NCBI GenBank assembly: GCA_023205875.1
Contig: CP060772.1
Span: forward strand, 248,001 to 312,000
Direction: 5' to 3'
DNA from: Chloropicon primus
Taxonomy: Eukaryota > Chlorophyta > Chloropicophyceae > Chloropicales > Chloropicaceae
DNA: 64,000 nucleotides
In this document: positions 40,292 to 50,475 of the stretch, in pieces
Layout of the letters: each line of letters begins with the position of its first letter
How positions within the stretch are numbered: the stretch's first letter is position 1
The notes under the pieces: model-generated
What the model saw: the letters and a program-made list of their open reading frames with translations, nothing else
Databases searched by the model: none
What the model was told of the DNA's origin: nothing
Program-made: the position numbers and the translations under genes

Positions 40292-43200
40292 ATGACGCAG
40301 CAGGAAGGGAGTGAAGGTGTGGAGGGGGTTTGTGCTCCGTCATCGTCGAAAGACGGGAATGGGATGGGCAAGGTGTGTTCCAAAACGAAGGGAGGAGCCC
40401 TGGGTTCCCTTGGAGGGTTTGCTGCGTTGAACACTCGTGCGGGCGGAGGCGTCGTGCCGGCGAGTGCGGAACACGCGGAGGGAGGGGAGGGAGGGACGCT
40501 TGTGGCGAGCGTCTCTCGAAGGAACGCGAACAGGATTGAGGAGGAGGACGAGGAAGCGAATTGGGCCAGGGAGGCGGAGGAGAGCGCGGTCAGGCTCAAG
40601 GTCGAGAAGGCGTTCAAGCACATCCGGAGCGGCGAGCTCGCCAAGGCGAAGGAGGCGTTCGAGGAGGTTCTTGGGGAGAAACTGAAGCACGAGAAGCAGG
40701 GCGGCGAGGAAGGCTCGAGAGACGAGAGGCCGTCCACGAGCAAAACGATCAAGCAGCTGAGATTTGTCGCAGCAAGAAACCTCGCCAAGCTGCTGGAGGA
40801 AGAGAGCAAGAAGGCACAAGGAGAGGGCCTCCAGCTGAAGCAGAAGGCCCTCGATCTGTACGTGGACGCCGTGGGCTACGATGCCAAGGACGTCGTCGTT
40901 TGGCACAGGCTGGGCTCCTTGGCTCTGGAGATGGGGAACTTCGTGCTGACACGGTTTGCGTTCTCCCGGGGCCTCTCCCTCAGCCCAAACCACCCCCTCC
41001 TGCTGGACAAGTACTTGAGCTTGTGCACGGTCCTGGGCGACAAGGTGAACGCGACTGTTGCCGCAAAGCGCATCGTGGCTGTGAACCCGAGGCACGAAAC
41101 GGCCCTCTCTTGGTTGGTCCGCGGCGGTGAGAGGACTGAAGCAGGAGGAAAGGACGTGGAAATGGAAGAGGTTGGGACACCGTCGAAAGACGGCGGGAAG
41201 GGCAAGGGGAAGAGCAACAACGGAGATAGTGCCATATCCTTGCCTGTCGAGGAAGTCCATGTCCAAGTCGTGAAAACGAGCGAGGGCTCCGTCGGGGACG
41301 TGCTGAGGAAGCTCCTGGAGGTCTGGAAGGTGAACCAGAAGCTGAACGGCCAATTGGTGTACGTGAAGCTTGAATTTGATGACGACGACGTGGAGCACCC
41401 GGTCGAGATGGACACGCAGGAAGTTCCGGAAGGGTCCCCAGAGAAGGAGACTGGAGAGAAAGGCCAAGACTCGCCCGCCTCCGAGGGGAGCCCGCCGAAG
41501 GCGACAGAGGAGGCCGAGGGAAAGGAGGGATTGGGAGGCAAAACAGATCAGGCCAAGGAAGACAACCAAAATGGCAAGAAGCGCAAAAAAGCGGAGGACA
41601 AGTCGGAACAGCCTGGGGCGAGGAGATCAAGGAGGGTCAAGACGCTCCAGAAGGAGAAGGAGGAGCAAGAGAAGATTGAAGCGCAGAAAGTGGCTGAAGA
41701 GATCGTGACAATGACGAATCCCAACGACTACAAGTCTCAGCTCGAAGAAAGCATGAAGAGACTCGATGAGATCTCTCAGCAACACTCGAAAACGGATGTT
41801 GAAGTTCTCGAAAGCGTCAAATCCGCGGCAAAACCTTCGGACAAGTTAGAGAGAAGCTTCATGAGAGAGTTCACAGAGGGTCAACACGGGCCAAGGGGAG
41901 TGGAGGACGCGATTGCCAGTCTTGTCACTGCGCTTGCGTCCGGGAAGAACCCTGGGGTCCTGGCGCCAGTCATCCAACAGGAGGGCGTTCGCAAAGCCCT
42001 CAAGGACTCGTACGTTGTTCTCAGGCACTGCGATTTGCATGCGGAGTCCGTGATGCTCCTTCTGGAGGTCTACCTCGACTGCATGCTCGAGGAGAACCAG
42101 AAGAAATCTTGCCCTTCGAAAAGATCAAGACATGACAGCAACAGCAAGACGGGTGCCAAAGTCAGTTTGGAAAGCTCCATGCGTACGTTGGCAGATCGGC
42201 TCAGCACGCAGCTGCTTTTGGAAGCCAAGAAGGATTCCGAAGTCCTTGCTCGCTACTATTGGAACCAAAGCAGATTCCTGAAGGTCGTCAAGGACACTGG
42301 CAAGCTGCAGGAGGAGTACATTGCGAGACTTAAACGAATTCTGCTGCGTGGAACCAGCGATAGCGAGAATAATCCTGCAGGGGGCAGCGCAGAGAAGATG
42401 CACTTTCCGTGGTACAAGCATGACAATCGGATCTCTGTGGCTATCGTCGAACAGATGGCACAGTGCAGCGGCAACATGCTGGACTCGGCTCTGCAGAAGA
42501 GCAAAACCCTGTACAAGGAAGAGAAGTTTGCCGAGGTAGTCGTTGAGCTGGGTGGCGTGATTCGCAAGATGGAGGAGAATACTTTCTTGCCCCTGCAAAC
42601 GCATGACGTCCTGGATGACAAGCTGAACCACTCCGTGTTGACCCTGCTCATGGATGCGGGCCAGAAATCCAAGCATTCTTCCAGAATTGATCTCCTGTGC
42701 GCCGTGAGGCTTCTTCTGGCCGTGTTTGCGAGCAACTCGGAGGACGACGAGATGACTGCATTGCTTCCCACCTCCCTGTCCTGGAATGTCAGGAAGTGCG
42801 CGCACATATTGGCAAACCTGATGAACGAGGACCGCGTAGACGGGATCGACTTTACGAAAGTTCTCTCGGAGCTGCAGTTCATCAAGTCTTGCTTCAAGCG
42901 CCTCCTCCTCAAGTGCTACAGAGATTTGTATGTGAAGCAAGGCGCCCTGAAGCCAGCGAGCAAATTGGAGAACCCGCACTCTTGCAGAAACCAGTTGATT
43001 GATGCCTCCATCTGCCTTTGCGCCATAACTCTGATGGAACTGAAAGCCCAGCCACCAGACAGGGACGCTCAGCCAAAGGAGTGCTTGCTCAGCGACGTGG
43101 TCCGGCTCTTTGGCTCGGTGCACAACATTGTCGTGGAAGTGCAGGCCCACGGGATAAGGGACGGCATCTTTCTGGATTTCGCGTTGCATCAGCTGAAGGT

Positions 43201-44761
43201 TCTCGGGGACTTGGCCAGCAAGGAATCTCAGAACGCGAGCGACGTCATGGGGGCCATTGAGTCTTCTTCCAAGCTCATGATCTTCTCGCTCTACGGGATC
43301 GATCTTGGCCTTGATTGCGGAAGGAAGGTTTTGGACCACCCAGGGGAGTGCTCTTTCCGCTGCAGAAGAGCTTGCCGCGACGCCTGGAAGCATGTTTACG
43401 ACTTTGCCCAAGTCGGTCAAAAGGAGCTCCATTCCCTGGATTTGTGCTTCGAGAACATTTTGAAGCACTATTCTGACGTTCCGCCTGGCTTGAAGAGCGA
43501 GAACTTCCTGCAGGACGTGTTCAAGGATTTGGAGGCAGTGCTGGAGGACAAGGAGGGGCTGAGGTCTGCGACAAGGCGGCTCGAAAAGAGCAGGGATAGG
43601 GAGCTGCAAGGGATGTACCCCGAGGACGCCTCTATCTTCAGAAACATCTACCGCCTCCTTATCGAGTGCACCCCAGACGAGGCCATCCTCGAGGACTGCA
43701 AGCTGTACGCGGGCCACGCCATCAAGCCGGAGGGGCACGAGGACATCCGCAGGGGGTCGAAGCCCTACGTGAACCACATCCTGATGAATCCCATGGACGT
43801 TGAGGGCTGGCTGAATCTTGGGATCTTCCTTGATCAGGCGAAAGACCTGATACAGAACGACGCGGCCAAGCTCTTTTCTCCCAACCACTTGAGGGGGGAG
43901 AAGGCAAAGGCCTCGCGCGTGGAGAATCTCCAAATGACGCGGACGTTACGGGACAGGATCGGGAAATCTCTGATCGTGGCTCACACTCTCCTAAGCGAGA
44001 GCGACACCAAGGAGCTTCGAGAGAGTGTGCTGGACCTCCTTTCGCTCTGCATGTACGACGCGGTGCAGAACGTTCCCCCGGAGTACAACCAGGACAAGGA
44101 CTCTTACGCCTACAAGCATTCCCTGCTGACTGCAAAGAGATCTTTCCAGGAGCTCAAGGAGTGCCGACACAGCGACTGGAGGCTGTGTCTTGGATTGGGA
44201 AAAGTTTTTGACAAGCTCGGGGAGCACGGGGAGGCTCAAGCCGAGTACCAGAGGGCCGTGGACTACTCGTCCGCAAAGTTGCTTGAGCCGCTGCACCGAC
44301 TGCGCGCGTCGAAGCTCAAGGTGCTGGTGAAGGCTTACCACGACGGGGACCTGGCAGCCCAGGAGGACCTGGACGCCGCAATGGAGGAGCTGGGTGCCCA
44401 GAAGGACTACCCCCCCTCGAGGTACACCCTGGCCCGCGCTCTCTACGCCGTCAACAAGAGGGCGAAAGCTCTGGAGATGATCGAGCCGTTCTTTTCGGCG
44501 GGCAAAAATGGTGGCTTCAGGGTGAACATGTGGGAGGACGAGTGCCTGCGGCACGGCAGGGAGGAGAGCAGCAGGAAGCTGGTGTGCAGAGTCAGGAAGG
44601 CGCTCTCCCTTTACATCCAGTGCCTCGTCCAGGCCAAAGACATCCAACGCATCAACGCCATGCACGTGTACCTGTCGAGGAACAGGGGTTGGGGCCAGTG
44701 CCTGAGCGACTTGCCCGTGATCCACAAGCTGTTCGCGATGGACCCTGATGAGTCAAGATAA
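40292..44761 (+). CDS. CABIN1/HIR3-like histone chaperone subunit (intact copy)
   Basis: Single exon, 1489 residues. The N-terminal quarter has TPR-like repeats: AFKHIRSGELAKAKEAFEEV, KQLRFVAARNLAKLLEEE, ALDLYVDAVGYDAKDVVVWH and RLGSLALEMGNFVLTRFAFS, the order seen in Cabin1/Hir3. A long acidic/basic charged linker (about residues 280-470) follows, then a helical C-terminal body with further repeat-like segments (RLCLGLGKVFDKLGEHGEAQ). The family is the Hir3/Cabin1 scaffold of the HIR complex, which deposits H3-H4 outside DNA replication; in animals the protein also binds calcineurin. Nuclear location is inferred. Its last 1885 bases are repeated at 55,876. Confidence 0.85.
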   Translation: MTQQEGSEGVEGVCAPSSSKDGNGMGKVCSKTKGGALGSLGGFAALNTRAGGGVVPASAEHAEGGEGGTLVASVSRRNANRIEEEDEEANWAREAEESAVRLKVEKAFKHIRSGELAKAKEAFEEVLGEKLKHEKQGGEEGSRDERPSTSKTIKQLRFVAARNLAKLLEEESKKAQGEGLQLKQKALDLYVDAVGYDAKDVVVWHRLGSLALEMGNFVLTRFAFSRGLSLSPNHPLLLDKYLSLCTVLGDKVNATVAAKRIVAVNPRHETALSWLVRGGERTEAGGKDVEMEEVGTPSKDGGKGKGKSNNGDSAISLPVEEVHVQVVKTSEGSVGDVLRKLLEVWKVNQKLNGQLVYVKLEFDDDDVEHPVEMDTQEVPEGSPEKETGEKGQDSPASEGSPPKATEEAEGKEGLGGKTDQAKEDNQNGKKRKKAEDKSEQPGARRSRRVKTLQKEKEEQEKIEAQKVAEEIVTMTNPNDYKSQLEESMKRLDEISQQHSKTDVEVLESVKSAAKPSDKLERSFMREFTEGQHGPRGVEDAIASLVTALASGKNPGVLAPVIQQEGVRKALKDSYVVLRHCDLHAESVMLLLEVYLDCMLEENQKKSCPSKRSRHDSNSKTGAKVSLESSMRTLADRLSTQLLLEAKKDSEVLARYYWNQSRFLKVVKDTGKLQEEYIARLKRILLRGTSDSENNPAGGSAEKMHFPWYKHDNRISVAIVEQMAQCSGNMLDSALQKSKTLYKEEKFAEVVVELGGVIRKMEENTFLPLQTHDVLDDKLNHSVLTLLMDAGQKSKHSSRIDLLCAVRLLLAVFASNSEDDEMTALLPTSLSWNVRKCAHILANLMNEDRVDGIDFTKVLSELQFIKSCFKRLLLKCYRDLYVKQGALKPASKLENPHSCRNQLIDASICLCAITLMELKAQPPDRDAQPKECLLSDVVRLFGSVHNIVVEVQAHGIRDGIFLDFALHQLKVLGDLASKESQNASDVMGAIESSSKLMIFSLYGIDLGLDCGRKVLDHPGECSFRCRRACRDAWKHVYDFAQVGQKELHSLDLCFENILKHYSDVPPGLKSENFLQDVFKDLEAVLEDKEGLRSATRRLEKSRDRELQGMYPEDASIFRNIYRLLIECTPDEAILEDCKLYAGHAIKPEGHEDIRRGSKPYVNHILMNPMDVEGWLNLGIFLDQAKDLIQNDAAKLFSPNHLRGEKAKASRVENLQMTRTLRDRIGKSLIVAHTLLSESDTKELRESVLDLLSLCMYDAVQNVPPEYNQDKDSYAYKHSLLTAKRSFQELKECRHSDWRLCLGLGKVFDKLGEHGEAQAEYQRAVDYSSAKLLEPLHRLRASKLKVLVKAYHDGDLAAQEDLDAAMEELGAQKDYPPSRYTLARALYAVNKRAKALEMIEPFFSAGKNGGFRVNMWEDECLRHGREESSRKLVCRVRKALSLYIQCLVQAKDIQRINAMHVYLSRNRGWGQCLSDLPVIHKLFAMDPDESR

Positions 44762-44938
44762 AGATAAGGATAACGGAGGGAAATCGTTGTAATCTATATA
44801 TTAAGCCAGTTCATTATCAAACAAACTCATTATTATAGCATCACCGTTTGGTGCAAACGAAAACTTGGCATGCAAACACTTGGCTTCTTGGTATGGGTAC
44901 AACTTCGCAGGGAAGCTTCGTAGGGGAGGGGGAAATTA

Positions 44939-45712
44939 TCAGTTGTGCGACGGGTCGCCGTTGTCGCGGGTTTGTCTGACCGCGAAGTACTGGAACGGCA
45001 GGGCAACGGCTAAGGTCTGCACCTTGTCGAACTCCCCGCCAAAGGCCTCCACCTTGCCGCCCTGGACGGCATTGGGAACCCGGTCAAAGGGGTTGGCATT
45101 GGCGATGGAAACCTGGGAGCCCGTGGCGATTGTCATTCTCCCGTCGGCATGCGAACCGAACGACGTCGTGTCCCCGGCCTTCTGCCCGCGAGGCATCTGC
45201 ATCCCGGCGCTCGGGATCCCTGGCTGGCCAGGGGACGCCGGAACGAGAGGCGACACGGGCCCGCGGACTTCGGCGTAGGCGTTCTTCATGGTCCACGCAT
45301 TGGACCCCCCCGCACCATTCCTGGCGTGAGTTTTTGAGTGCTGCATGGACATCGCGGCCACTGGCGAGAATTCACCCGTGCCGGAGTTCTCGCTTTCCGC
45401 GATGTTGTCTCCCGTGCTCTGGCTGTAGGACCCCGCCCACGACGGGCTCGCGTACCCGACCGCAATGCTGGAGGAGTGGGAGTTGGCCATCCCTATCTCC
45501 AAGGCGTTCACGGCGGCGTTGCCAGAGGACTCGATGTGCGTCGCTTGCGCGGGCTTCCCGATCGGCTTGCGGATCTTGTAGTTGGGCCTCCGGATGTGGT
45601 GGCGAGGGCCAGACCACGACGACGAAGCCAATGCCGAGGAGGTCGCCAGGCCGAGGAGGACCAGGAGGAGCATGGCCCTCGCGCTGGTAGTGGTGGTGGT
45701 GATGGAACTCAT
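44939..45712 (-). CDS. Secreted orphan protein (first copy)
   Basis: Single exon, 257 residues. An N-terminal signal peptide (ARAMLLLVLLGLATSSALAS) is followed by a basic segment (RHHIRRPNYKIRKPIGKP) and a long Ser/Gly/Ala-rich body with possible beta-repeat character (GNAAVNALEIGMANSHSSSI, ADGRMTIATGSQVSIANANP). I recognise no family. An extracellular or wall matrix role is possible but not shown. The gene converges on the CABIN1-like gene. Confidence 0.7.
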   Translation of the reverse strand: MSSITTTTTSARAMLLLVLLGLATSSALASSSWSGPRHHIRRPNYKIRKPIGKPAQATHIESSGNAAVNALEIGMANSHSSSIAVGYASPSWAGSYSQSTGDNIAESENSGTGEFSPVAAMSMQHSKTHARNGAGGSNAWTMKNAYAEVRGPVSPLVPASPGQPGIPSAGMQMPRGQKAGDTTSFGSHADGRMTIATGSQVSIANANPFDRVPNAVQGGKVEAFGGEFDKVQTLAVALPFQYFAVRQTRDNGDPSHN

Positions 45713-46663
45713 GTCGGCTCTCGATCTGTATTTTATTTCTTTCGGTGTGGGACTCCTATGTGGGCGACGGATCGTCCTTCAGAATGGCAGTTACGGGCGT
45801 TACGAAAGTCTCTACTAGCTTCCGAGACTCTAGGAGCGTTCTGCCATGGCAAACCATTTTTCGATTTCTTGAAAAATTTGGCAAAATTTTAGTGAATCAC
45901 GTGGGCGAGGATTCGCACGAGAGCAGCGAGAGTGAACACGGAGATGATTACTATACAGATGAGATCATGACAGGGAGGGGAGGGGACGGCTTCGAGTGTG
46001 GTGGACGACTGACAATGGAAGCAGAAGGAGAAGAAGAAGAAGGAGAACAGGTGGTGGGTCCCCACGAGTCCAAGAGCTTGGGTTTCTCTCCCTCCTCCTC
46101 CGATTCTATTTTAATTGGGTTTAGGTACTAATGCTACTAATGTGGGCTTGTGCCGCTTCGAGTACTTGCGGACGTCCATCGTCCCTCGATCTTTTGCGTT
46201 ACGGAGCGCCTGGCCCGTTACCCTCGGGTGGGGTTTGAATTACCCATTTTCCCTCCCAAAAAACCAAATTGTTAATGATGGGGGTTCCCCACACCCCCCA
46301 CGATACTTTCTTCTACATGATTGGTCGAGAATCCACGTTTGCTTACAATATAGTTGGTTTGGTTCTAGGGGTGTGTGCGCTCGACCGTAGGCGCCCTCGA
46401 CGCCCTCGACTCTCCTCCCACGCCACTGATCAGAACCGGTACATGGAGGAAGAGGAGCTCGACCTGCTGTACGAATTCGTCCTGCTGCTTGACCTCATCG
46501 AATAAAACGTTACACTTGTACTACAAAAAAAAAGTTGTTCTCAGACTTTTGTTCACGAATGATGGATGTACACAACAGGCAAGCAAGCAAGCAAGCACAA
46601 CCCCAAGCGATGCATGCTTGCATGCTCTCTCCCCCTCCCCCTCGATCTTCCAGGATGCGCGTA
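45713..46663. other. Intergenic region with relict copy of zinc-finger gene end
   Basis: No intact gene recognised. It holds two GCGTTACG words (45797, 46196), a GAAGAAG run (46026-46046), GGGGGTTCCCCACACCCCCC (46271-46299), a duplicated segment (46308-46497) listed separately, and CAAG/GCATGC repeats near 46580-46625. Confidence 0.6.
46308..46497 (-). repeat. Copy of the 3' end of the ZC2HC zinc-finger gene
   Basis: About 190 bp starting CTTCTACATGATTGGTCGAG and ending TGACCTCATC is the same as 48860-49049 with one visible substitution (CGACCG/CGACCA). In the intact gene this interval covers the last 22 codons (through MYRF and the stop) plus about 120 bp beyond the stop. Here it stands alone 2.5 kb away and in the same orientation, so it is a detached duplicate. 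Confidence 0.9.
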
Positions 46664-48389
46664 TCAAGCACCACCGCCCGCCGCCCAGCGAAGGGCGATG
46701 GGCTTGAGGACACCGAGCCCGAGGCCGACGCAGAGGAACGTTGCGATGGTGTAGCCGAGGATTCCGGAAAGGAGGGCGGGAATGTAAAACGAGCGCCAAG
46801 ACTTTGCGGCGCACATGGCAGCCGCGGTTGTGGGTCCCCCGACGTTCGCGTTGCTCGCCAGAAGGATCTCCTTGGTCGAGAACTTGAAGAAGAACTTGCC
46901 AATTCCAAGGATGAGCCCAAGGTGGGCGGAGACCTGCAGGAAGGAGAAGAGGAACACCAGGGGGGCCTTGCCGAGGACCTTGTGCACCGAGCCCCCGCAG
47001 CCCACGGCGGCGAAGAAGAATTGCATGATGAGCAGAGCCACGCCCTCCCCGGCGTCCGAGATGGTCTCCAGTCTCTTGGGCAAGGCCGTCGCCACAGTAA
47101 CGGTGATCAGCGTGGCCAGGGGCACGAGCATTCCGGGCTTCCGGATCACGTGAGTGGCGAGGAAGGAGCTGGCAAGACAAATTATGGCAGAGAACCCGAT
47201 GGCCAAGCCAGCTTCGTGGACGTCGATTGCACCCCGTCGTCGTGGCGGACGCCGATCCCTCTCCGTCTCGGAAGGGCCGCCCTCCCCCTCCCCCTCCGCG
47301 GCCTCGGGGCCGATGCCCTTCGCCAGGAAGAAGATCGCCATGAAGTAGAGCGCGCAGATCAAATTGTCTGCGGCCAACGCGGCCACCACAGTATCCGAGG
47401 TGACCTCCAGGGCAGTACTGACGCCCACGAAATTGACCGCGCCACCGATGTGCCTGCTCGCCAGAGCGCTCGCCACCTTCCAGCTGTCATGAACTCCCAA
47501 ACTCCCCACGAGCCCCTTCCCGAGAACCCAGAAGGATCCCATTGTGCTCAACAGCGTGCACAGAGAACCCAGGAGGAAAACTCCCAGCAGCCTCCTCGTC
47601 TCCTTCATCACCCTCTTCAGATCCGCTTGCATCAGCAGTAACGGCACCGCCAACGGAAGCAGCACTCGGTTGACCACAATGTACACCTCACTGGTGGCAG
47701 GAGTGACACCTGGAGCAAGCAAAGAAAGCAAAGCAAAACAATCAAGGAGAGGGAGAGAGAGAGAGAGAGAGTCAGCAAATTCCATGATGGATGATGGATG
47801 ATGAATCATGATGGTGGTGATGATGGTGATGGTGATGATGGTGGTGATGGTGATGGTGATGATGGTGGTGATGGTGATGGTGATGGTGCTGATGAGGAGG
47901 GGAGTGGATGGTTGGGATGCATCGACTCTTTCTCTTTCCAATGATCCCCTCCACTTGCACACTTTTGCTCCCTATTGCTCCCTAAAGAGAGAGAGAGAGA
48001 GAGAGAGGAGGAGGATGGTGCTGACCTGTGTTTGTGAGGATGAGGCCCGCGAGCATGGCGAGCAAAGGTGCGGAGAGCATCTTAACGAAGCTGTTCCCCC
48101 TCCTCTCGAGAGTCATTCCTAATGTCCCCGAGACGCATACAGCCGCGAGATCCCTCCACGTGTCCACCGTCACCCTGGTGGTGGTCGAGATACATGGCCC
48201 TGACCCATCGTCCCTCCCATTCCATCGAAGTCCAAGGGGAAGCCGGAAGGAGGAGAGAGAAAGGATGCAACGGCGGTGATAGTGGTGGTGATGCTGTCGA
48301 CATGCGGACGCCGCCCTGGTAGTGGTGGTGACCCCCCTCCTCCTCCTGCTCCTGCTGCTGCTCCTGCTGCTGGTCCCCCTGGCAAGCAT
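46664..48389 (-). CDS. DUF819-family multi-pass membrane protein, probably plastid (first copy)
   Basis: Two exons, 48026-48389 and 46664-47709, joined across a 316-bp GT-AG intron (LTNTG/VTPATSE); 469 residues. An Arg/Ser/Thr-rich leader of about 50 residues looks like a transit peptide. The rest has about ten hydrophobic spans, with DUF819 hallmarks SAPLLAMLAGLILTNTG, EVYIVVNRVLLPLAVPLLLM, SRHIGGAVNFVGVSTAL, AADNLICALYFMAIFFLAKG and LASNANVGGPTTAAAMCAAK. DUF819 proteins occur in bacteria and in plastid-bearing eukaryotes; they are probably transporters but the substrate is unknown. The intron contains a GATGGT microsatellite and, on the coding strand, a CT tract before the acceptor. Confidence 0.85.
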
Positions 48390-48500
48390 TTTAGATGAGA
48401 ATGGTGATGAAGGAGGGGGTGATGGTGATGAAGGAGGGGTGATGGTGGAGGGACGGGGAGAGAGGGGGAGAGGAGGGGTCATGGATGGATGGATGTCTTG

Positions 48501-48534
48501 TCTCTTGCTCTTTCCAAAGAGCCCTCACTTGGGA
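48501..48534 (-). promoter_or_regulatory. Dispersed palindromic element, reverse copy
   Basis: TTGCTCTTTCCAAAGAGCCC then TCACTTGGG. It lies about 115 bp upstream of the DUF819 start (48389, minus strand). Confidence 0.55.
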
Positions 48535-48666
48535 GGAATGGTGACAGGGATCATGGCAAGGAGACAGACAGAGAGGTGATGATGATGATGATGATGGTGG
48601 AAGGAGGGGGTGATGGTGGAGGGAGGGGGAGAGGGAGAGGAGGGATCATGGATGGATGGATGCCTT

Positions 48667-48701
48667 GTCTCTTGCTCTTTCGAAAGAGCCCTCACTTGGG
48701 A
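48667..48701 (-). promoter_or_regulatory. Dispersed palindromic element, perfect palindrome
   Basis: GCTCTTTCGAAAGAGC is a perfect 16-bp palindrome followed by CCTCACTTGGG. Second unit of the local tandem repeat upstream of the DUF819 gene. Confidence 0.55.
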
Positions 48702-48981
48702 CGAATGGGACGAATGGTGACATGGATCATGGTGAGGAGAGCATTGATGACGGCTTTGCTTTTGCTTTGCTTTGCCTTGGCTCATCGTCATCCACATGTC
48801 AACAGCAAACGAACGAACGAACAAACATAATAATAATAATAATAATAATGATAATTCTTTTCTTCTACATGATTGGTCGAGAATCCACGTTTGCTTACAA
48901 TATAGTTGGTTTGGTTCTAGGGGTGTGTGCGCTCGACCATAGGCGCCCTCGACGCCCTCGACTCTCCTCCCACGCCACTGA

Positions 48982-50475
48982 TCAGAACCGGTACATGGAG
49001 GAAGAGGAGCTCGACCTGCTGTACGAATTCGTCCTGCTGCTTGACCTCATCTGGTACGCACCCCTTCCGCCCCCGGCTTTGAGGGTCTTCGGACGGTGCT
49101 TCATGTCCTTGCACCTCTCGATGTGCCTCTCCGCAGCCGTCTCGTTGAACGTCCTGCCGCAGTGCGGGCAAGGGATCAATCCGTCGTCCACCGGCGTGGA
49201 GGAGGAGGACGAGCCTCCGAATCCCCCGTAGCTGCTGCTGCCGTCATTCACCCCCCTTGCCGCCATCATGGCCGCCCTGAACTGCTCGCTCTGGACTTTC
49301 CACTTTGGCTTGGAACCCCCAACGGGCCTGTCCTGGCCGAACTTTCCTCCCCTGGACCCCTGGACCTTCTTCTTCCTCGAGTTGTAACGCCCGTAACTCC
49401 CACCGCCGGAGGAGGAGGACCCCAAGCCGTCGTCCACCTTCTCCATCCCGGACATTCTAGCATCCTGGCTCGAGAACTTTGGCCTCTTGGACTTGAACAC
49501 CTTTTGGCATATCTTCATGTGCTTCTCCAGGGCCTTGGGGTTGAAGGTACGGTCGCACGTCGGGCACCGGCTCAGCACCGCAGTGGACTCCTCGCTCGCT
49601 CCGCTGCTGAACGTATCCACCTCGGAAACGTTGGAGAAGTCGTACTTGGAGTGGCTTGCCGCCGGTGCAGGATACAACTGCACCTTCTGTGGAGACTTGC
49701 TGCGATGCGTCGAAGCCGCGTTCGGACCCGCCGCGTGGTGACCGTAGCTGCCGTGATGGTGGCCTTGACCGCAGGAATGGCCGTGACTTTGGTGTGACAC
49801 CACAGGTTCTGACACCGTCCTCTTCAAGACGGTCCTCCTCTGCTCGTTCCTGTACCCGGACGTCGTCGTCCTCTCCCTCGAAGTGGTGAGCCTCGTCCGC
49901 AGGTTCTGGCCCGATGGCAAAGAAGACGAGTAACCATTGGCGTTGGTGGCCAGAACAGCGCTCGATCCAAACCTTTGCTGCATCCTCTCCCTGCTGCTTC
50001 CCCTCGATCCAAGCCTCGCTTTCAGGTTCGCCAAGCTGCTCGCGAGCTGGCCGCGCCCAAGGGACTGGCTCCTCTGCAAGGAACCGTTCGAGGACTGGCT
50101 CCTGAGTATAGCATTCTTGTTCTTCTGCTGGCTGCCAAAGGTGTTTCCAATGTAAGTCGAAGCCTTTCCATTGATGTTCTCGATATCGTTGCTGCGCACG
50201 GCTGCCGAGTACTGTCCAGCGTTGTACGCCGCACCCTCCGAGGGGTTCTCCTTCCTCCTTAAGGACAAGGAGGACATGTTGGAAGTGGTCACCGGAAGAT
50301 TAGCCCTCTGCACGGCTTGCTCCGTCTGATCGAGGTTGTACTCCACGTTGTGCAGCCACTTGTCCACCTGAGACACGTTGTCGTACCCAACGCCGACCAA
50401 AGCCGTGGCCTTGTTGCCCCCAGCACCAAAGTTATCATATACCCCAGTATTGTTTAAGGAACTGTAAGGGGACAT
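48982..50475 (-). CDS. ZC2HC1-type zinc-finger protein (first copy)
   Basis: Single exon, 497 residues from ATG 50475. Two C2HC fingers are clear: CPTCDRTFNPKALEKHMKIC (about residues 306-325) and CPHCGRTFNETAAERHIERC (about 445-464). Between and around them the chain is Ser/Gly/Arg rich and likely disordered, with a His-rich patch (HGHSCGQGHHHGSYGHH). This pairing of fingers matches the ZC2HC1 (FAM164) family, whose molecular role is poorly known. The last 22 codons and 3' flank are also found alone at 46308-46497. Confidence 0.85.
   Translation of the reverse strand: MSPYSSLNNTGVYDNFGAGGNKATALVGVGYDNVSQVDKWLHNVEYNLDQTEQAVQRANLPVTTSNMSSLSLRRKENPSEGAAYNAGQYSAAVRSNDIENINGKASTYIGNTFGSQQKNKNAILRSQSSNGSLQRSQSLGRGQLASSLANLKARLGSRGSSRERMQQRFGSSAVLATNANGYSSSLPSGQNLRTRLTTSRERTTTSGYRNEQRRTVLKRTVSEPVVSHQSHGHSCGQGHHHGSYGHHAAGPNAASTHRSKSPQKVQLYPAPAASHSKYDFSNVSEVDTFSSGASEESTAVLSRCPTCDRTFNPKALEKHMKICQKVFKSKRPKFSSQDARMSGMEKVDDGLGSSSSGGGSYGRYNSRKKKVQGSRGGKFGQDRPVGGSKPKWKVQSEQFRAAMMAARGVNDGSSSYGGFGGSSSSSTPVDDGLIPCPHCGRTFNETAAERHIERCKDMKHRPKTLKAGGGRGAYQMRSSSRTNSYSRSSSSSSMYRF

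Larger units (their letters stand above)
48390..48981. other. Region upstream of DUF819 gene with 168-bp tandem repeat
   Basis: No gene. A unit containing GGTCATGGATGGATGGATG, TTGTCTCTTGCTCTTTCC and AGCCCTCACTTGGGA is present twice (about 48470-48560 and 48640-48735), each with the dispersed palindromic element. ATA repeats (48828-48848) and the end of the ZC2HC transcript lie to the right. Confidence 0.7.

Noticed and set aside
45745-46131. Plus-strand open frame with an acidic C-terminal half upstream of the secreted orphan
   Set aside because: No recognisable domain, weak start context, and it sits in the promoter and leader of the minus-strand gene; preserved in copy two only because the whole unit is duplicated.
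46269-46505. Plus-strand frame reading MEEEELDLLYEFVLLLDLIE
   Set aside because: It is the opposite strand of the Ser/Arg-rich C-terminus of the ZC2HC gene; similarity between copies is explained by the DNA duplication.
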